From Gari tellinella (lineage: Eukaryota > Mollusca > Bivalvia > Cardiida > Psammobiidae), in the NCBI GenBank assembly GCA_922989275.2, contig OV277860.1, forward strand, positions 45,640,400-45,704,399: 64,000 nucleotides of DNA, in the 5' to 3' direction. Positions 23,401 to 34,539 of the stretch are shown piece after piece. Made by a program: the position numbers and the translations under genes. The notes under the pieces are model-generated. The model saw only the letters and a program-made list of their open reading frames with translations, did not search any database and was not told the origin of the DNA. Positions within the stretch are counted from its first letter, which is position 1; each line of letters opens with the position of its first letter.

Positions 23401-25254
23401 TAACGACTCCCTCCGAACAACGAACATATGTTGTGTCTCCCATTGGGTGTCGTTGTAGAGAGAGAGAGCGCTGTATCACCATATGAATTACAGTCATGTA
23501 ACTTTGTGATTGTAATAAATTGGCTGAAAATCCTTCAAAAGGACCTTCCACACAATCTGCCATACATTCAGTCTCTTTTCTGTCTTACATTCAGTCTCCT
23601 AAGTTACCCTACCTTTCCCTTAAGGTCGGTGTTCTGGTCTTGTAGCTGTTCACATTTTTGTCTAAGCTCTGTCACTTCCAATTTCAAAGCTTCAACATCA
23701 GCGGTGTCTGGTCCTGCAGCCCCTAAATGCTGCTTGAGAAAGCTACAGATTGTTAAGGTCGATTGTTAAGATATACAAGACATAAGCATTCCACACACTA
23801 AGAATCCAATGATTAGCCACTTTGACTCATTCACTCCTGAAACTTTGAATAGAAAATTCCAGTTTCCAATCAGGTTTAGTCCATTTATTATGACTATTTA
23901 GTTTTCTGCAATAAAAGCTCAAGTCTGACCAATTAATACATGTATGTATTTTTGAATGATCTTGGACTAAACTAAAACGCTTTGTAACCTTGGGCTCTGT
24001 ACTATTTAATTGTCTCATAAAATAAGAATAATATTCTCCAAGACAAATTGAAAATGTGACAGTTTGTTTTAACCACGGCACCATGTACTGCTGGTGACAT
24101 AGGACACATAAAATGAATACAGAGAAATAATGCTATATTGATACAAGTTACACAGGAAATTAAAGGATACTCTAAAGCATTGTTTGGTTTCTCTGGCTCT
24201 TCGTACAACCCAACAAGGACTGAAAAACAATGGAAACATGGCAAGTTAACATTTAACCCTTTACTCTAAAGATATGCATTTTTACGTATTTATTTTATTC
24301 CTCAACTGAAGAAATGAGTTCAACTTTATACAGTCATGAATATGCACCAGAGGATTTTTTTTATCCTACCCGGTAGTAGATTGCTTCAGGCTGAAAGCAA
24401 AGCAGAATAAGGTGCATTCTGCTTTAATTTCAAAATGCTTTAAGAAGTCCATACTAGCAACAGGCTATGGTATGAAGGGTTAACCCTTTCCCCCATACAT
24501 ACGCCTCTAATCTATTCCTCCGCTGAAGAAAATAGTTCCAATTTATACAGTTATAAATATATCATGTAACTGTAAGAAATATTTTCAATATTCTAGTAGA
24601 TGGTAGCTTAAAGTAGGTTGAAAGTAAAGCAGAATGCGCCTTAAGGCGCATTCTGCTTTACTTTTAACCTGCTTTAAGTGGTCACTTATCTTCAGAACTA
24701 GAAACAGGCTATGGGGTAATGGGTTAAAGAATTAAAACTAGAAACCGGTATTTAACAAGACACCAAATAATTCTACAATGACATCTGATTTTAACCTGCT
24801 ATTGGTTACAATTGCCATACTAAATTTAAGATCAAATGGCAAGAAACACATTAACACTGTCAAAACAATGTAAGGGTGATTTATTCCAAGACTGAAATCT
24901 GTTCACTGGTTTTTAACAAATCAATAAGGATAATATTTTAAACAGTCAGGAATATATGCTGTAAGAAATATTTTCTACATCCTAGCAGGTGGTAGCTTAG
25001 AAGTAAGGAGGAATGCGTCTTAAAGGCGCATATTGCTTTACTTTCAACCAACTTTAAGTGATCACCTGACTGAGTTTTCTGTTTTACTTTAGAAGTAAGC
25101 AGTCACAAGTCTACTCTAAAAGTGGTTAATATTAAACATAATTTATTTAATTTCCTATTTGGCTTTTTTTTCAGACTTTACCTTTAGTTAATGCATCAAG
25201 CACTCCAGCCTTCTCTAGGTATTTTCTAAATTCTTCTCTTTTTGAGTCAGCACC
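17423..25254 (-). CDS. MYCBP: MYCBP (c-Myc binding protein), exons 2-5, partial
   Basis: Gene-level entry. Exons at 25182-25254, 24171-24219, 23613-23742 and 17423-17470 join in phase (300 nt, 99 codons plus stop). Landmarks: ADSKREEFRKYLEK, LVGLYEEPEKPNNALD, a short FLKQHLGA stretch and a C-terminal coiled-coil rich in Leu, Glu and Gln. MYCBP is a roughly 103-residue protein that binds the Myc N-terminus and is also found with AKAP/ciliary proteins; these roles are family knowledge. Length and order fit well, with only about 4-6 N-terminal residues missing. Exon 1 is not found between 25255 and the window end; the exon 2 acceptor TGTTTTACAG shows that one must exist. Confidence 0.9.
19649..19852. 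mobile_element. Pogo-like MITE with type D hairpin (best copy)
   Basis: CAGTAAAACCTCTCTATTAC to GAGTTTTTACTG, flanked by TA on both sides. The hairpin spans about 19703-19797: AGGTGACTGCTTAAAGTAAG, AAACAGAAAGCTCC, tip TTTAGG, and the inverse arms down to GCTGTCACCT. It lies in MYCBP intron 4. Confidence 0.7.
20704..20960. mobile_element. CAGTCGATTTCCGATATC-type palindromic element
   Basis: The left end CAGTCGATTTCCGATATC pairs with GCGATATTGAAGTTCGACTG on the right. The centre is a perfect short palindrome, GTGGCTAACCGGTTAGCCAC, flanked by TGTATTTCAAAATTAAAA and a partial inverse. Same superfamily as 5294-5457 and 62346-62520. Confidence 0.55.
23117..23473. mobile_element. TA-flanked MITE with GCTCCCTCTCTACAACG ends
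   Basis: Complete copy, CAGTGCTCCCTCTCTACAAC to GAGAGAGAGCGCTG, with TA at 23115-23116 and 23474-23475. The hairpin at about 23309-23374 is CAAACAGCTTGAATCCAGAT, with a perfect GACGCCGCGTTACGCGGCGTC tip and the inverse arm. It sits only 140 bases from MYCBP exon 4, in intron 4. Confidence 0.75.
23613..23742 (-). CDS. MYCBP: MYCBP exon 4 (coiled-coil)
   Basis: 130 nt, minus strand, acceptor ATCTGTAG and donor GTAGGG. It completes the split Asp codon and encodes FLKQHLGAAGPDTADVEALK followed by a heptad-like Leu/Glu/Gln stretch ending NTDLKGK. This matches the C-terminal helical half of MYCBP. Confidence 0.88.
24171..24219 (-). CDS. MYCBP: MYCBP exon 3
   Basis: 49 nt, minus strand, acceptor TGTTTTTCAG and donor GTATCC. 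It encodes VLVGLYEEPEKPNNAL plus two bases of the next codon. The YEEPEKP motif is the most recognisable part of MYCBP. Confidence 0.9.
24257..24723. mobile_element. Two piggyBac-like MITEs sharing one TTAA
   Basis: Copies at 24257-24479 and 24484-24723 abut with a single TTAA (24480-24483) between them; TTAA also bounds the pair at 24253-24256 and 24724-24727. Both carry type C hairpins. The second is nearly perfect: AGCTTAAAGTAGGTTGAAAG, tip GCGCCTTAAGGCGC, and the inverse arm. They lie in MYCBP intron 2, just upstream of exon 3 on the minus strand. Confidence 0.72.
25182..25254 (-). CDS. MYCBP: MYCBP exon 2
   Basis: 73 nt, minus strand, acceptor TTGTTTTACAG and donor GTAAAG. It encodes GADSKREEFRKYLEKAGVLD and then ALTK plus one base. 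It aligns with residues about 7-30 of vertebrate MYCBP. Confidence 0.88.
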
Positions 25255-26589
25255 CTGTAAAACAAAATTGAATGCATTCAACTGCTGTTCCCATATATAT
25301 TCATGACTTACATGAAAGCTATCTTAACTTACATTTCATAGATAATCAGTCTTTGTTTTCACCAGGTAAAAAGGACTTTTTTTTAAACCATGAAAAGTTT
25401 AATTTCAGGTAAATTAGGTGAAAATACTGATGTTATGGGTTTCTATTTCCAGGCGTTCAAAATTACGACTCACTCCACTGATAAATGTTAGATACATGCA
25501 AGGCACATTAAACTGACTAGACACCGTCTATGTTGGTCAGTACTTCACTAACTTGCAATGACTTTAATGTAAACATTTTGTGTGCAATGGTTGTGTTTGG
25601 CCTGTAATGTCAGTATTTTCAAACAATTTATCTGAAATTAACCATAACTGTTTGTGTGGTATTGATTTTATCCAGCAAAAACAAAACTAGCAAGTAACCC
25701 TTTCCCCAATAGAAAAGCCTTTTAGCGCATTCAGTTTATTCCTCCGCCAAAGAAAATAGTCCCAATTTTTACAGTCATGAAAATGTATCATAAAGAATAT
25801 TTTCTTTATTCTTGCAGGTGGTAGCTTAAATCAGGCTGAAAGTAAAGGCACATTCTGCTTTTCTTCCAACCTGCTTTAAATAGTCACCTATTTTCAAAAC
25901 TAGAAAAAGGCTATTGGGTAAAGGGTTAACGTCACTGTTAAGGTTACTGTACCATTTTAAGTGCACAGAAAAAAGTGGAGGAAATTTCACATCTTGGATT
26001 ATTTTATTACCTTTATACATGGACGGCTTGGTTACAAGTTTTCTTTTGAGAAACAAGGATTAATATTTTGCACAGAAAAGGCTTATAAATGTTCAGACTT
26101 TACTACTTCTTCTTTCCTATGTCGTGCAGGGCCCCAATCTGCAGGAATACTCACACTAGATTTGGATAGTATGTACATGACATTCAGTGTTTTTCCTCCT
26201 TATATAACTGGAACCCATAAACGGAGTCATTCCCAATTGCCAAACCTGACAATTTTTTCCAATCTTTGGTAATAAAATTCCCAATTCGAAGAGTTTAGAT
26301 CGACCAGAGTTAGTTTTAAGCATCTTCAAAACAAATCCTGCTAATGCCAGCTGAAGACCCATACCCTTAGTCCTTACAGAGGGTACAGTATAATGGGACA
26401 ATTTATTGCTAGCAGTCAAATTCAGTTTGAATTTTATATAGTTATATACTGTTTGATATGGTCAATGCAAGATTCCCAATTAGACTAAAACGACACAATT
26501 TTTTCCGAACGATCTGACTAAAAACGATGCAATTTCTTCTCAATTAGCTCGGGACCGGAGTCATTTCCGCAAGCCAGCTGGATGGCTTC

Positions 26590-26692
26590 CCCACATGAAA
26601 AATCCGAACGACCCTACTGTGATTCGAACTCACAGCAGTGAGGAGCTTAGTGATGTAAGTCAGTGACTATACCACTAGGCCACGGAGGCATA
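26590..26692 (-). mobile_element. tRNA-derived SINE head
   Basis: On the minus strand it reads GCCTCCGTGGCCTAGTGGTA, an A-box, then about 50 bases later GAGTTCGAATCACAG, a B-box. The tail continues to about 26480 with CCAGCTGGCTTGCGGAA. A similar head is at 39835-39920 on the minus strand. A SINE is preferred over a tRNA gene because the arms do not fold well. Confidence 0.6.
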
Positions 26693-26850
26693 GGTTGAAG
26701 GCACACCAATGGTGACATATCCATGTATGATCCGGTACATCATCATTGCCTTGGCTTCCTTGCTGAAAGCTGTCCCAGCCAAATGAGTGGAGCATGGCTT
26801 GAACACTGCTTGTTCTGTAGTAATTTCCAGTAACATATATTGCAGCATGC
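26693..26850 (-). pseudogene. LINE reverse transcriptase C-terminal fragment
   Basis: The minus strand encodes YVTGNYYRTSSVQAMLHSFG followed by WDSFQQ, the conserved stretch after the RT domain of jockey/CR1-like LINEs (VTGNYxRTSSV..ML..L.W..L..R). Nothing upstream of it remains, so it is a dead fragment. Confidence 0.7.
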
Positions 26851-27304
26851 ACTGTTTATTCTAGAAATTGAAAAATTGGGGGGAAAACGTAGGGGGAATA
26901 CTTAAAATGATAGAAAAACACAAAACCAGTTTGAAACTATCCTTACAATTTGCTTATAATGGTAAGTTACTTCTGATTCTTTATGAGTCAAATGCTGTTT
27001 CATCTGAATGCTCAAGTTACGATCTATCGATTCATCCTCATTTTGGCTAGATGAAGTGGTTTCAATCAGGATCTCTCCCTGGAACTCCAAGCAGAAGCCT
27101 CTCGTATTGAAAAGAAATTGGTTATTCTTTTCTTAGAAATCGTAGAACTGAACAGATGTTCTTGAACTCGTCTGCATGGCAATTGATGCGGTTGTCAACT
27201 TGTCAAGGACATACATTCAATATTAGTTTTTTTTAACTAAACAATTTTCCTGCAAACCCATTGTGTATATAATAAGCAAAATCAATTTCGTTTATTGGAC
27301 AATT

Positions 27305-27496
27305 CAGGGCTCCAGATAAGGCGAGTATTTCAAAAACTAAAATCTTTGTTTCTGCTTTAAAGCTTATGGTGTCACTACTCATTAGAATCGTCTCTTTGAG
27401 ACGATTCTAATGAGTAGTCACACTATAGGATTTGATTAGACATAATAGAGAAAATGTTGAAAAACTTCAGTTCACTCTCTCTTATCTGGAGCCTTG
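27305..27496. mobile_element. CAGGGCTCCAGATAAG-type MITE
   Basis: The ends are CAGGGCTCCAGATAAG and CTTATCTGGAGCCTTG. The central hairpin, ACTCATTAGAATCGTCTC against GAGACGATTCTAATGAGT, is perfect over 18 bases per arm with a TTT loop. Confidence 0.7.
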
Positions 27497-27882
27497 CAAT
27501 TCTAAAATTGTATTAGCCGACGCTAACTAACTTTTGGGAAATGGAACGGATAAGACTGTTTCCGGTTATTTATTTGGTCCCGAATTATACTAAGATCTAG
27601 ACACCGCAAAATCAAGGGAAGTTATCACAAATGGTGTGTTTACATTATTGAAGTATACACGAAATCTGACTGATATCGTCAATATCTGATGAAGATAACG
27701 GCCATGCTTATATTATAAAAAAAAGGTCGGCTTCTCGATGTTACTTGTTATTTTTTAATGCAAGAACTTTTGAGCACAGGCTTTTAAATCTTGCATGATC
27801 TGGTAAAAATGTTGGGCATTCATGCAATCACGCGGCCTAGAAAAGTAGAATAGACATTGGCATTGGACTATCTCGACTCGGT

Positions 27883-29163
27883 CAGTGTTTTCTCTAGAGC
27901 CAAAATTTAGGGGGTCAAGTTTGACCCCCTGTTTAAAAAAGTGGGGGTCATTTAGAAAAATCAGGGGTCATATATATTTCTGACTTGAATTATCTTAATT
28001 AATGCATATAAGGTGTTACAACTGATTATGCACGGTTGGTTTGAAGTGTTAGGCTAGCAGAACAGGTTCTAAGTTATTATGATCTATGAGAAAGTAGTGT
28101 AGCTTTAACATCTGTTTGGTAATGGTCTGCTCTGTTAGCAAGGTGCAGAAGACCTTCAAAGGTGTATAGGAGAGGGTTAATTAACTTGAAAATTTCAGTT
28201 TTTTGAATGCAGGTAATAATCAAAATTCAACAGAAATTCAACGTTCGGCCTGTCTCTCACTTTAAACTTACAGAAAGTTTCAATGAGAGTGAAACTCCAA
28301 GTCAGAAACAGCTAGTAATACTTGTGTTTTTCTTGACTGAAACAAATAGTTAAGCTCACATCTACTTAAAGAATATCTGTCTTTTTCTGGATTTTCCCGT
28401 TTTTGCCACTTTCATACCGTAGCCGAAAGTTTTTCTCAAGCCAATGCATGCAGTTCGTTACCGGGTTCGCTGCCGACGCTGTTTTGGATGCAGTTTCTTC
28501 ACTCGTTTGATTCTTTTCTGCTTCAAGGGATTGATTTATTTCGATCAGCACCGTAATCAGAGTTTTCTTTTTTTTATTAAAATGCAGTTTGTTTTCGTTG
28601 CTTCGGAGCTTTCGTAAAGTTTTATTCAACTTTACATATTGCGGGAAGACGTTTTAATATTGTCCGGGTACTGGAACGTATGTCGGATTATATTCTGTAT
28701 CAGTAATAATTCCACACAATTTGATAATTGAAGATTATTATTTGAGTTGCACGTCTTTATTTATAAGAAACAATCGTATTGGATCGAAGATAATAAAATA
28801 TTCAACGTTTACTGATAACTGTTCATTGGTTTGAAATCGTCGAAGCCGTACCGAGATACGTAACTTGAACGGGAAATTGCACCGTTATTTTAGTCAGGTT
28901 CCCGAACGTGATGAAGATAGGGAACCAGGCTACCGGAATTGAGGCCAGCAAGGTGCTCACGCATGCGCAGAATAACAGCAACAAGTAAACAGAATCACTG
29001 CTTCTCGACGCCGACTTTCGGTTTATAAGATGGCAATTTCTTCGGAGTTAAAGATACAATTTAGGGCTGAAATATTGTTGCGTCAAGAAAAACGCAGGTT
29101 ACAAATTTGGTTGCGTCAAACGTGAATTTTCTGCACCAAAAACGCGCTCTCGAGAAAACACTG
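27883..29163. mobile_element. 1.28-kb hAT-like non-autonomous transposon
   Basis: The left end CAGTGTTTTCTCTAGAGC and the right end GCGCTCTCGAGAAAACACTG are inverted repeats. CTCGGT directly flanks both sides (27877-27882 and 29164-29169), a 6-base duplication. hAT elements normally make 8 bases, so class is inferred from the CAGTGTTTTC end. An 87-codon frame inside on the minus strand (28366-28629) is Lys/Asn-rich and not recognised; no transposase motif is visible. Confidence 0.65.
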
Positions 29164-29209
29164 CTCGGTTGACTAGGGCCTTAGTTTTGGGGACCCATAC
29201 AGTGGAGGC

Positions 29210-29725
29210 GTACTCAAGTTGTAATCAGACTAGGGCCTTGGAACTGGCTTCTTTGGTCAAGCTAAGGTTTCTTCGTAGGAAGGCAACTTAGGCAAGGCTG
29301 TTGGATGGTGAACAGTGTCAAACAATAAAAGAGAAGGCATACCTTACTTTAGTGCGGCCACAACTAGAATATGCTAGCACTGTTTGGGACCCACATAAGA
29401 AAAAACATATAGACAAATTAGATAAAATTCAAAGACGCGGGGCAATTAAGGTATGCCATGGGAAATCACAGAAATAGGTCAAGTGTGGGGGATATGCTAA
29501 ACAAACTACAATGGAAAGAATTAAAAACTAGGAGGAAAGAGGCCAGATTGTCCATGTTCTACAAAATAGTTAATAATCTTGTTGAAATAGACCCAGGAAA
29601 GTACTTGCAAAAACTTCTTTAGCCAAATAGTTAAAGATTGGAACATTCTCCCACCCACTAGTGCAGAAGCCCAGTCCCTTGAGATATTCAAATCTCAAGT
29701 GACCAAGCAAATCTGACACAAACCC
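29210..29725 (+). pseudogene. LINE reverse transcriptase 3' fragment, frameshifted
   Basis: One frame gives LVRPQLEYASTVWDPHKKKH and then DKLDKIQRRGAIKVCHG, the usual post-RT segment of jockey/CR1-type LINEs. A second frame gives VKDWNILPPTSAEAQSLEIF to a stop near 29716. Two or more frameshifts separate the parts, so the copy is dead. Confidence 0.8.
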
Positions 29726-29839
29726 TTCAAAAATTTCTAATGGAAGGGGGGTTATTCATGCGCACACAACTGGCAGAGTATTCGGCAAGTCGAAGGCGGC
29801 CAGTATACGGAAGAAGAAGACGAAGAAGATGTATGATGT

Positions 29840-30000
29840 CTCGAGCCCTCAATGTTTTTGCATGTTGCCAGTTGTTGGTGAACCGAAGAACCTCACACTT
29901 GTCTGCGTTGAAGTCCATCATCCTGTCCCTTTCTTGTGGTCTTCCTGTAGGAGATCAGCATTGGGTTGTGATACCATCGCGCTTGTCTGATGACCTGTTG
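29840..30000 (-). pseudogene. LINE RT fragment, opposite orientation
   Basis: The minus strand reads MDFNADKCEVLRFTN near 29875-29921. This is the K-C-x-V-L block found shortly after the catalytic YADD box of LINE reverse transcriptases. Upstream ADLLQED is in another frame. It is probably an inverted piece of the same LINE type as 29210-29725. Confidence 0.65.
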
Positions 30001-31049
30001 GGTTCTGCAGCTTTATACCATTTCAGTATGTTATTCTGGACACCAGTTAATTTAAAGTATTTAAGATTCCTAAAACGCTTTTCCTGTGTGTTGAATATTA
30101 AGTGTGAAAAACAAATCAGTAGTATTTTTCCTCACCATTTAGCTTTTGACATTTTTTGATTGAAACTACTACTATCCGAATTATATGACACTTTACTGTT
30201 CTGTCAGCATGGGATTCAAATTAACTGCTTACTTTAAATGCAACAGCAAAACATTTTCAAATAATATGAAATTGCGATAAACAAAACAAACAAAATACCC
30301 TGTACGCAGTCATTTTAAGGTTTTCTGTGTTGTGACAGTTAAATATCGCTTTTCAACTTGATGTCAGACGAGACCGTGTTGTTTGTATCCGCTGAGTTGC
30401 TACACGTAACACGCATGCGTCGACGTTCTCAAAATAAATCATAGAAAAATATATCAAAAACTTTGCAGTAAATATTTTCATCTCAAGATAGAAAAAACTG
30501 TAAATTTGGTAGCAATTAATCAGAAATTGTATACTTTAGAGCTGTTAAATAAAATATTTTGTTTATTAGAAATAAATTTTATGGAATAGGCTACAGTTAT
30601 TATTGTCGTTCCGCCTGATTGGACAGAATCCGCCATAATTTTTGAACACATGTGAAATTACTTTCATTTTGCACAAATGAGATCAATGTTTGACTGCGAT
30701 GTCATCTGAAATAGAAAACATGGCAGTGTATGGTATATGGAAGGAAATTCACTTGCAAAGTTAACCGTTGTAAGTGAACGCATTTAAATTTGTAATATGT
30801 AACGCATTCTTGATATTTGTTGACATGAAGTTCATTATGAAGTTGTCACTGTCAGCCAGCAAAATCTACAGTAACACAGTTCCAAAGCATAGAAACAGTA
30901 AAACCTCTGCAACTAATCTTCTCTTTTTAGAGCTCCCAGTGTCTTTTTTCTTTTTTTATCCATACTGCATTAAATTATCATTTGCCCTGATAAAATCATT
31001 TTAAATGCCAGAGGAAACTTAATTCCTACATCCTGATTATTTGGATGTA

Positions 31050-31147
31050 CAGTACAGGCCACATGGATTTTGCTTATTCCTCTCGTCCTCTGCGGACAGA
31101 AATCAGTTTGCGAGGACAATCTCTGCGTTTTTCCTGTCCCGACTGCC
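31050..31147. repeat. CAGTACAGGCCACATGG terminus
   Basis: CAGTACAGGCCACATGGATT, preceded by TA, with a following TCCTCTCGTCCTCTGCGGA. Its inverse, AATCCATGTGGCCTGTACTG followed by TA, ends at 43994. Either the two are ends of one roughly 13-kb element or they belong to two members of a family. Confidence 0.5.
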
Positions 31148-31608
31148 TAGGACGGGTCCATGGAAAAACCCCATACGACTGGCACACTACTGGCACACTA
31201 CTGGTATGGCTGCCCATACGTATCCATACGAGTTGAATCTATACTGTAGGGGCTTTTTTATGGGTTTTATTCTATCATATATGATAAATATGATCTTTAT
31301 GAAGATATTCCATAAAAAAGATTACATTAAATCCCATTATTATTCATATAATATCGATATTTCCAAATACGTATGAATATCCCATACGAGTAAACGACCA
31401 TACGAGTTGAATCTATACCGTAGGGCCATTTTTATGGGTATTATTCTATCATACATGTTAAATGTGATCATTATGAAGAAATTCCATAAAAAGATTAAAT
31501 TAAATCCCATTATTAATCATATAATATCGATATTTCCAAATACGTATGAATATCCCATACGAGTAAAAGGGCCAAATACGAGTTGAATCCATACCGTAGG
31601 TGAACGTG
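31148..31608. repeat. Left arm of large inverted repeat (tandem 180-bp units)
   Basis: It contains CCTAGGACGGGTCCATGG, GGCACACTACTGGCACACTA and two tandem units of about 180 bases with ATACGAGTTGAATCTATAC and CCAAATACGTATGAATATCC. The whole arm recurs inverted at 37563-38036. Confidence 0.75.
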
Positions 31609-32296
31609 TGTGGACATAAGTCTATATAAAAAATATATGACCATAATATAAACATATAGCCATATCTTTGGGTTTTTTTTAATAATGTATCAAAATTTCC
31701 CAAAAATGTCAGAAAAGGCACGAAACTAGTATTTTTCTATTAGAGATAATAATTATAATTTTACACGTTTTAGAAAGTTTTTTTCTCCATTTTCTAATTA
31801 TGATAAAAGATATTCTATTAGGTCTTTTATAAAATATACAAATATTGAACGTGTAACTCAAGCTAAGCTTGTACATTCCAAACACGCTTGATCTCGCCTA
31901 TGTTTAACACCTTTGCCAATCACTTCCTGTAACACGTGTCGCTTTTAATAACACGTGTCGGTAACAGCACGTGCCCCTTATTGCACTTAGGATACGAGTT
32001 TTGGAAGAAAGCTTCCGCCACATCAAATCTTATACCGCCTGTTGCATGCCTAGTATAAGTTGATGCACTCGGGGCTCGGGACGAGAACACAGCTTTCGTG
32101 AGCCCCAAAATTTGGAAAAAAAATGCCGAAATATAAACAAAATACCTAAAAGTGTCCAAAAAGTGTCATAAAATGCTTGTGTGTATTGACCTCACACTCT
32201 AAATGGCGCGTGCTCTTTAACCCCATTCACTATAAATTGTCGTCTGCTTTTATATTATAAATTCTTTTTCAAGTAATTTGGACATTTGTCTGAGTT

Positions 32297-32557
32297 GAGA
32301 AGGTTTTCGTGGCAAGTATTGTGCATCGAGGAAAGTTTCCACCAAGGACCGGCTTAACACAGGAGGAATTCAACAAGTGTAGGAAATACATCAACAAGAA
32401 GCTGAAGACAATTTTTGGAGAGGACTTTATTCAAGTAGGAAAGCGTCTGAGATACCCACTACATTATGACAGTGACCTAGTGCACCCAGGATTAGAAGAA
32501 GGAGGACTTAATATTTTTAGACATTATGTGCAGAATGTGTTTAAGAAATTGGATTAA
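32297..32557 (+). CDS. Unrecognised coding-like segment, possible last exon
   Basis: An open frame of about 86 codons follows a stop at 32294-32296 and ends TAA at 32555-32557. It contains GKFPPRTGLTQEEFNKCRKY and EDFIQVGKRLRYPLHYDSD. The residue mix (balanced charges, Trp-free, FPPRTG, HPGLEEGG) looks like a real globular protein, unlike nearby AT-rich shadows. No ATG starts it, so it would have to be an internal or last exon, perhaps with the acceptor at TTTGTCTGAG. I do not recognise the family. Confidence 0.35.
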   Translation, partial: EKVFVASIVHRGKFPPRTGLTQEEFNKCRKYINKKLKTIFGEDFIQVGKRLRYPLHYDSDLVHPGLEEGGLNIFRHYVQNVFKKLD

Positions 32558-33018
32558 CCCTTTCACCACCAAAATATCTCTTCACTGTTTCAATTTCGTC
32601 TGCTTCATTTCTTTTGTATGCAATATCGTTTAAATAAGAAGGTATGAACAATTTAAAAAACGAGTGTCAAAAAGTTCTGAACCTGATAAGACGCCGCGTT
32701 TCGCCGCGTCAGATCAAGATCAAACAGTTTGCAAATGCGCTTGAAAGTGAACGGGTTGACTCAAGATAACCAGTGTTGGTTAATATTAATTCACTACAAA
32801 AGTTTGTTAGTTTTTTGTCCACACAGTAGACCGTTATTTTGGATCCTAATCATGGCCCATTTTTCATATATTGTATCCTGATCATTGAATCATTTGGATC
32901 ATAACCTTTAACAAGTCTCAAAAATCATTAAATTACTGGAAAGACAATTAAAAAGCGGCTACTTAATTACCGGTCAATCAGTGTGGAAACAGATTTTTTT
33001 ATAATCAAATCCACTTAC

Positions 33019-33081
33019 CTGGCAATAAATGGTCCCATCTCTGCAAACCTTGGTACACACGTAACACAGGTGTTTAACCAT
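33019..33081 (-). CDS. Candidate first exon, Cys-rich 21 codons
   Basis: On the minus strand, an ATG in good context (TCAACATGG) opens 21 codons, MVKHLCYVCTKVCRDGTIYC then Q, that end exactly at a consensus donor CAG|GTAAGTGG. Four cysteines in CYVC...C...C spacing suggest a zinc knuckle. No downstream partner exon was found, so this stays a candidate. Confidence 0.3.
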
Positions 33082-34539
33082 GTTGATTTCCTATCTATCA
33101 CTATATTTAATAACGACTCACAAAACTTGGTCTAAACTTAACGATTAATTTAGCTAACTTAGCCAATTTAAGCTACGCTAAGCTTTATGAAAGCAGAAGC
33201 TGCCAAATCCTGCTCAACTAAACTTTTTTTCTAATTTCTTTATCCAAATCTAACACGTAATATTCTAAAATGCACAGGCTAAACTAAACTAGCACTAGAT
33301 ATCAATTCCAAGTAATCTAAAGAACTATCACCGTAGCAATTAGAACTAGATTAACTAATGATAAAGTGCTCACAAAATAACAGTATTAATACTATTCTCT
33401 CACAATGTGACAATCAAACTTCCCTTAATCTGTTTTGTTTCTAATAATACAGGTGTTAATCAATTATGACAGTTTATCCGGGAATTAAGAGCAATCGTCA
33501 ATCATCACGCGGTGTGTAAAGAGGATTAAGTCTAATTAACAGTATCGGTATGACACCATTCACTCGTTAAAGCGATTAACGGTAGTCTGATTGCATCATC
33601 AATCAAACTTTGATCTCATATCAAAAGAACCGTACTTATCTTATGTCATTCTGATCTGTAACTATACCACAGACATTTTTTTTTAAATTTGTATTTCCTT
33701 ATAAACAGTATGCTTGTAATGTATGATTTTTGCTTATTGCTTAACTTTATGTATGTATGATTTGTTTTATGCTGATTGTGTATATGATGTATGTACATTC
33801 GAACTTCATCAATCTCAAACTCGGTTAACTCGGACTTACTCGTATTTCAAAGTTAAAACGTAACATAAATTGTGCATTTTATGTGTCGAATTACTGGATA
33901 GTTCGATATCATCAAAGTCCCTCTTCGCAGCAGTTAATAATCATGATATTTAAATATAACCATATACAGACTGTTCCGTATTACCGACTATCCCTGGCAA
34001 ATTTTGGTTTCGATTATACTCTGCATGCTTATATTCCTTATAGTGTAGATTCAACTCGTATTTGGTCTGGTTCATATGATCATTGACTCGTATATGGGAT
34101 ATTCATACGTATTTGGAAATATCGATATTATAGGACAAATAATGGGATCTAATCTAATTCCATTTATATGGAATTAATAAATAATGATCATATTTAACAT
34201 GCATGCATTAGATTCAACTCGCTTGTTGACAATCAACACAGGTAACAGATAACAGTTTGGCGGCACATTAAAGCCAGGCGACTATCACCTTGCGGTTTGT
34301 TAAAGGGGATTAGTGGTATGTAATTAAAGGTCTCAGCATGACACCCTCCATGTTTTCATGGAGAAAGGACAAATGGAGAAGTAACTTATACTCAAATCTG
34401 CATTTTCCCGAAAATGGTGTCGTCCGTTACCTGTATGTGCGATAACGCTTAATCGATCGATAATTCAACTGCACCGGTACGCCGATAGCGGGCTATCGCG
34501 TTTTTTATCGTGTTGAATGGTTACATACTGTTAGTTTAA

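Larger units (their letters stand above)
17471..23612 (-). other. MYCBP intron 4, packed with MITEs
   Basis: About 6.1 kb. It holds pogo-like elements (17768-17972, 19649-19852, a half copy at 18300-18400), type B hairpin elements (about 17640-17700, 18111-18178, 19274-19340, 20380-20450 and 22558-22620), type A hairpins (18504-18568, 18783-18842, 21147-21211), type C hairpins (21715-21815, 22030-22120, 22860-22965), and the TA-flanked element at 23117-23473. Nothing that looks coding was found in it. Confidence 0.75.
25255..27300. other. Stretch upstream of MYCBP exon 2, repeats and LINE/SINE
   Basis: A type C MITE lies at about 25695-25930. A LINE fragment and SINE lie at 26590-26850. MYCBP exon 1 and its promoter should lie in or beyond this region on the minus strand, but a 4-6 codon first exon cannot be picked out by eye. 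The remaining open frames are short and without motifs. Confidence 0.45.
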
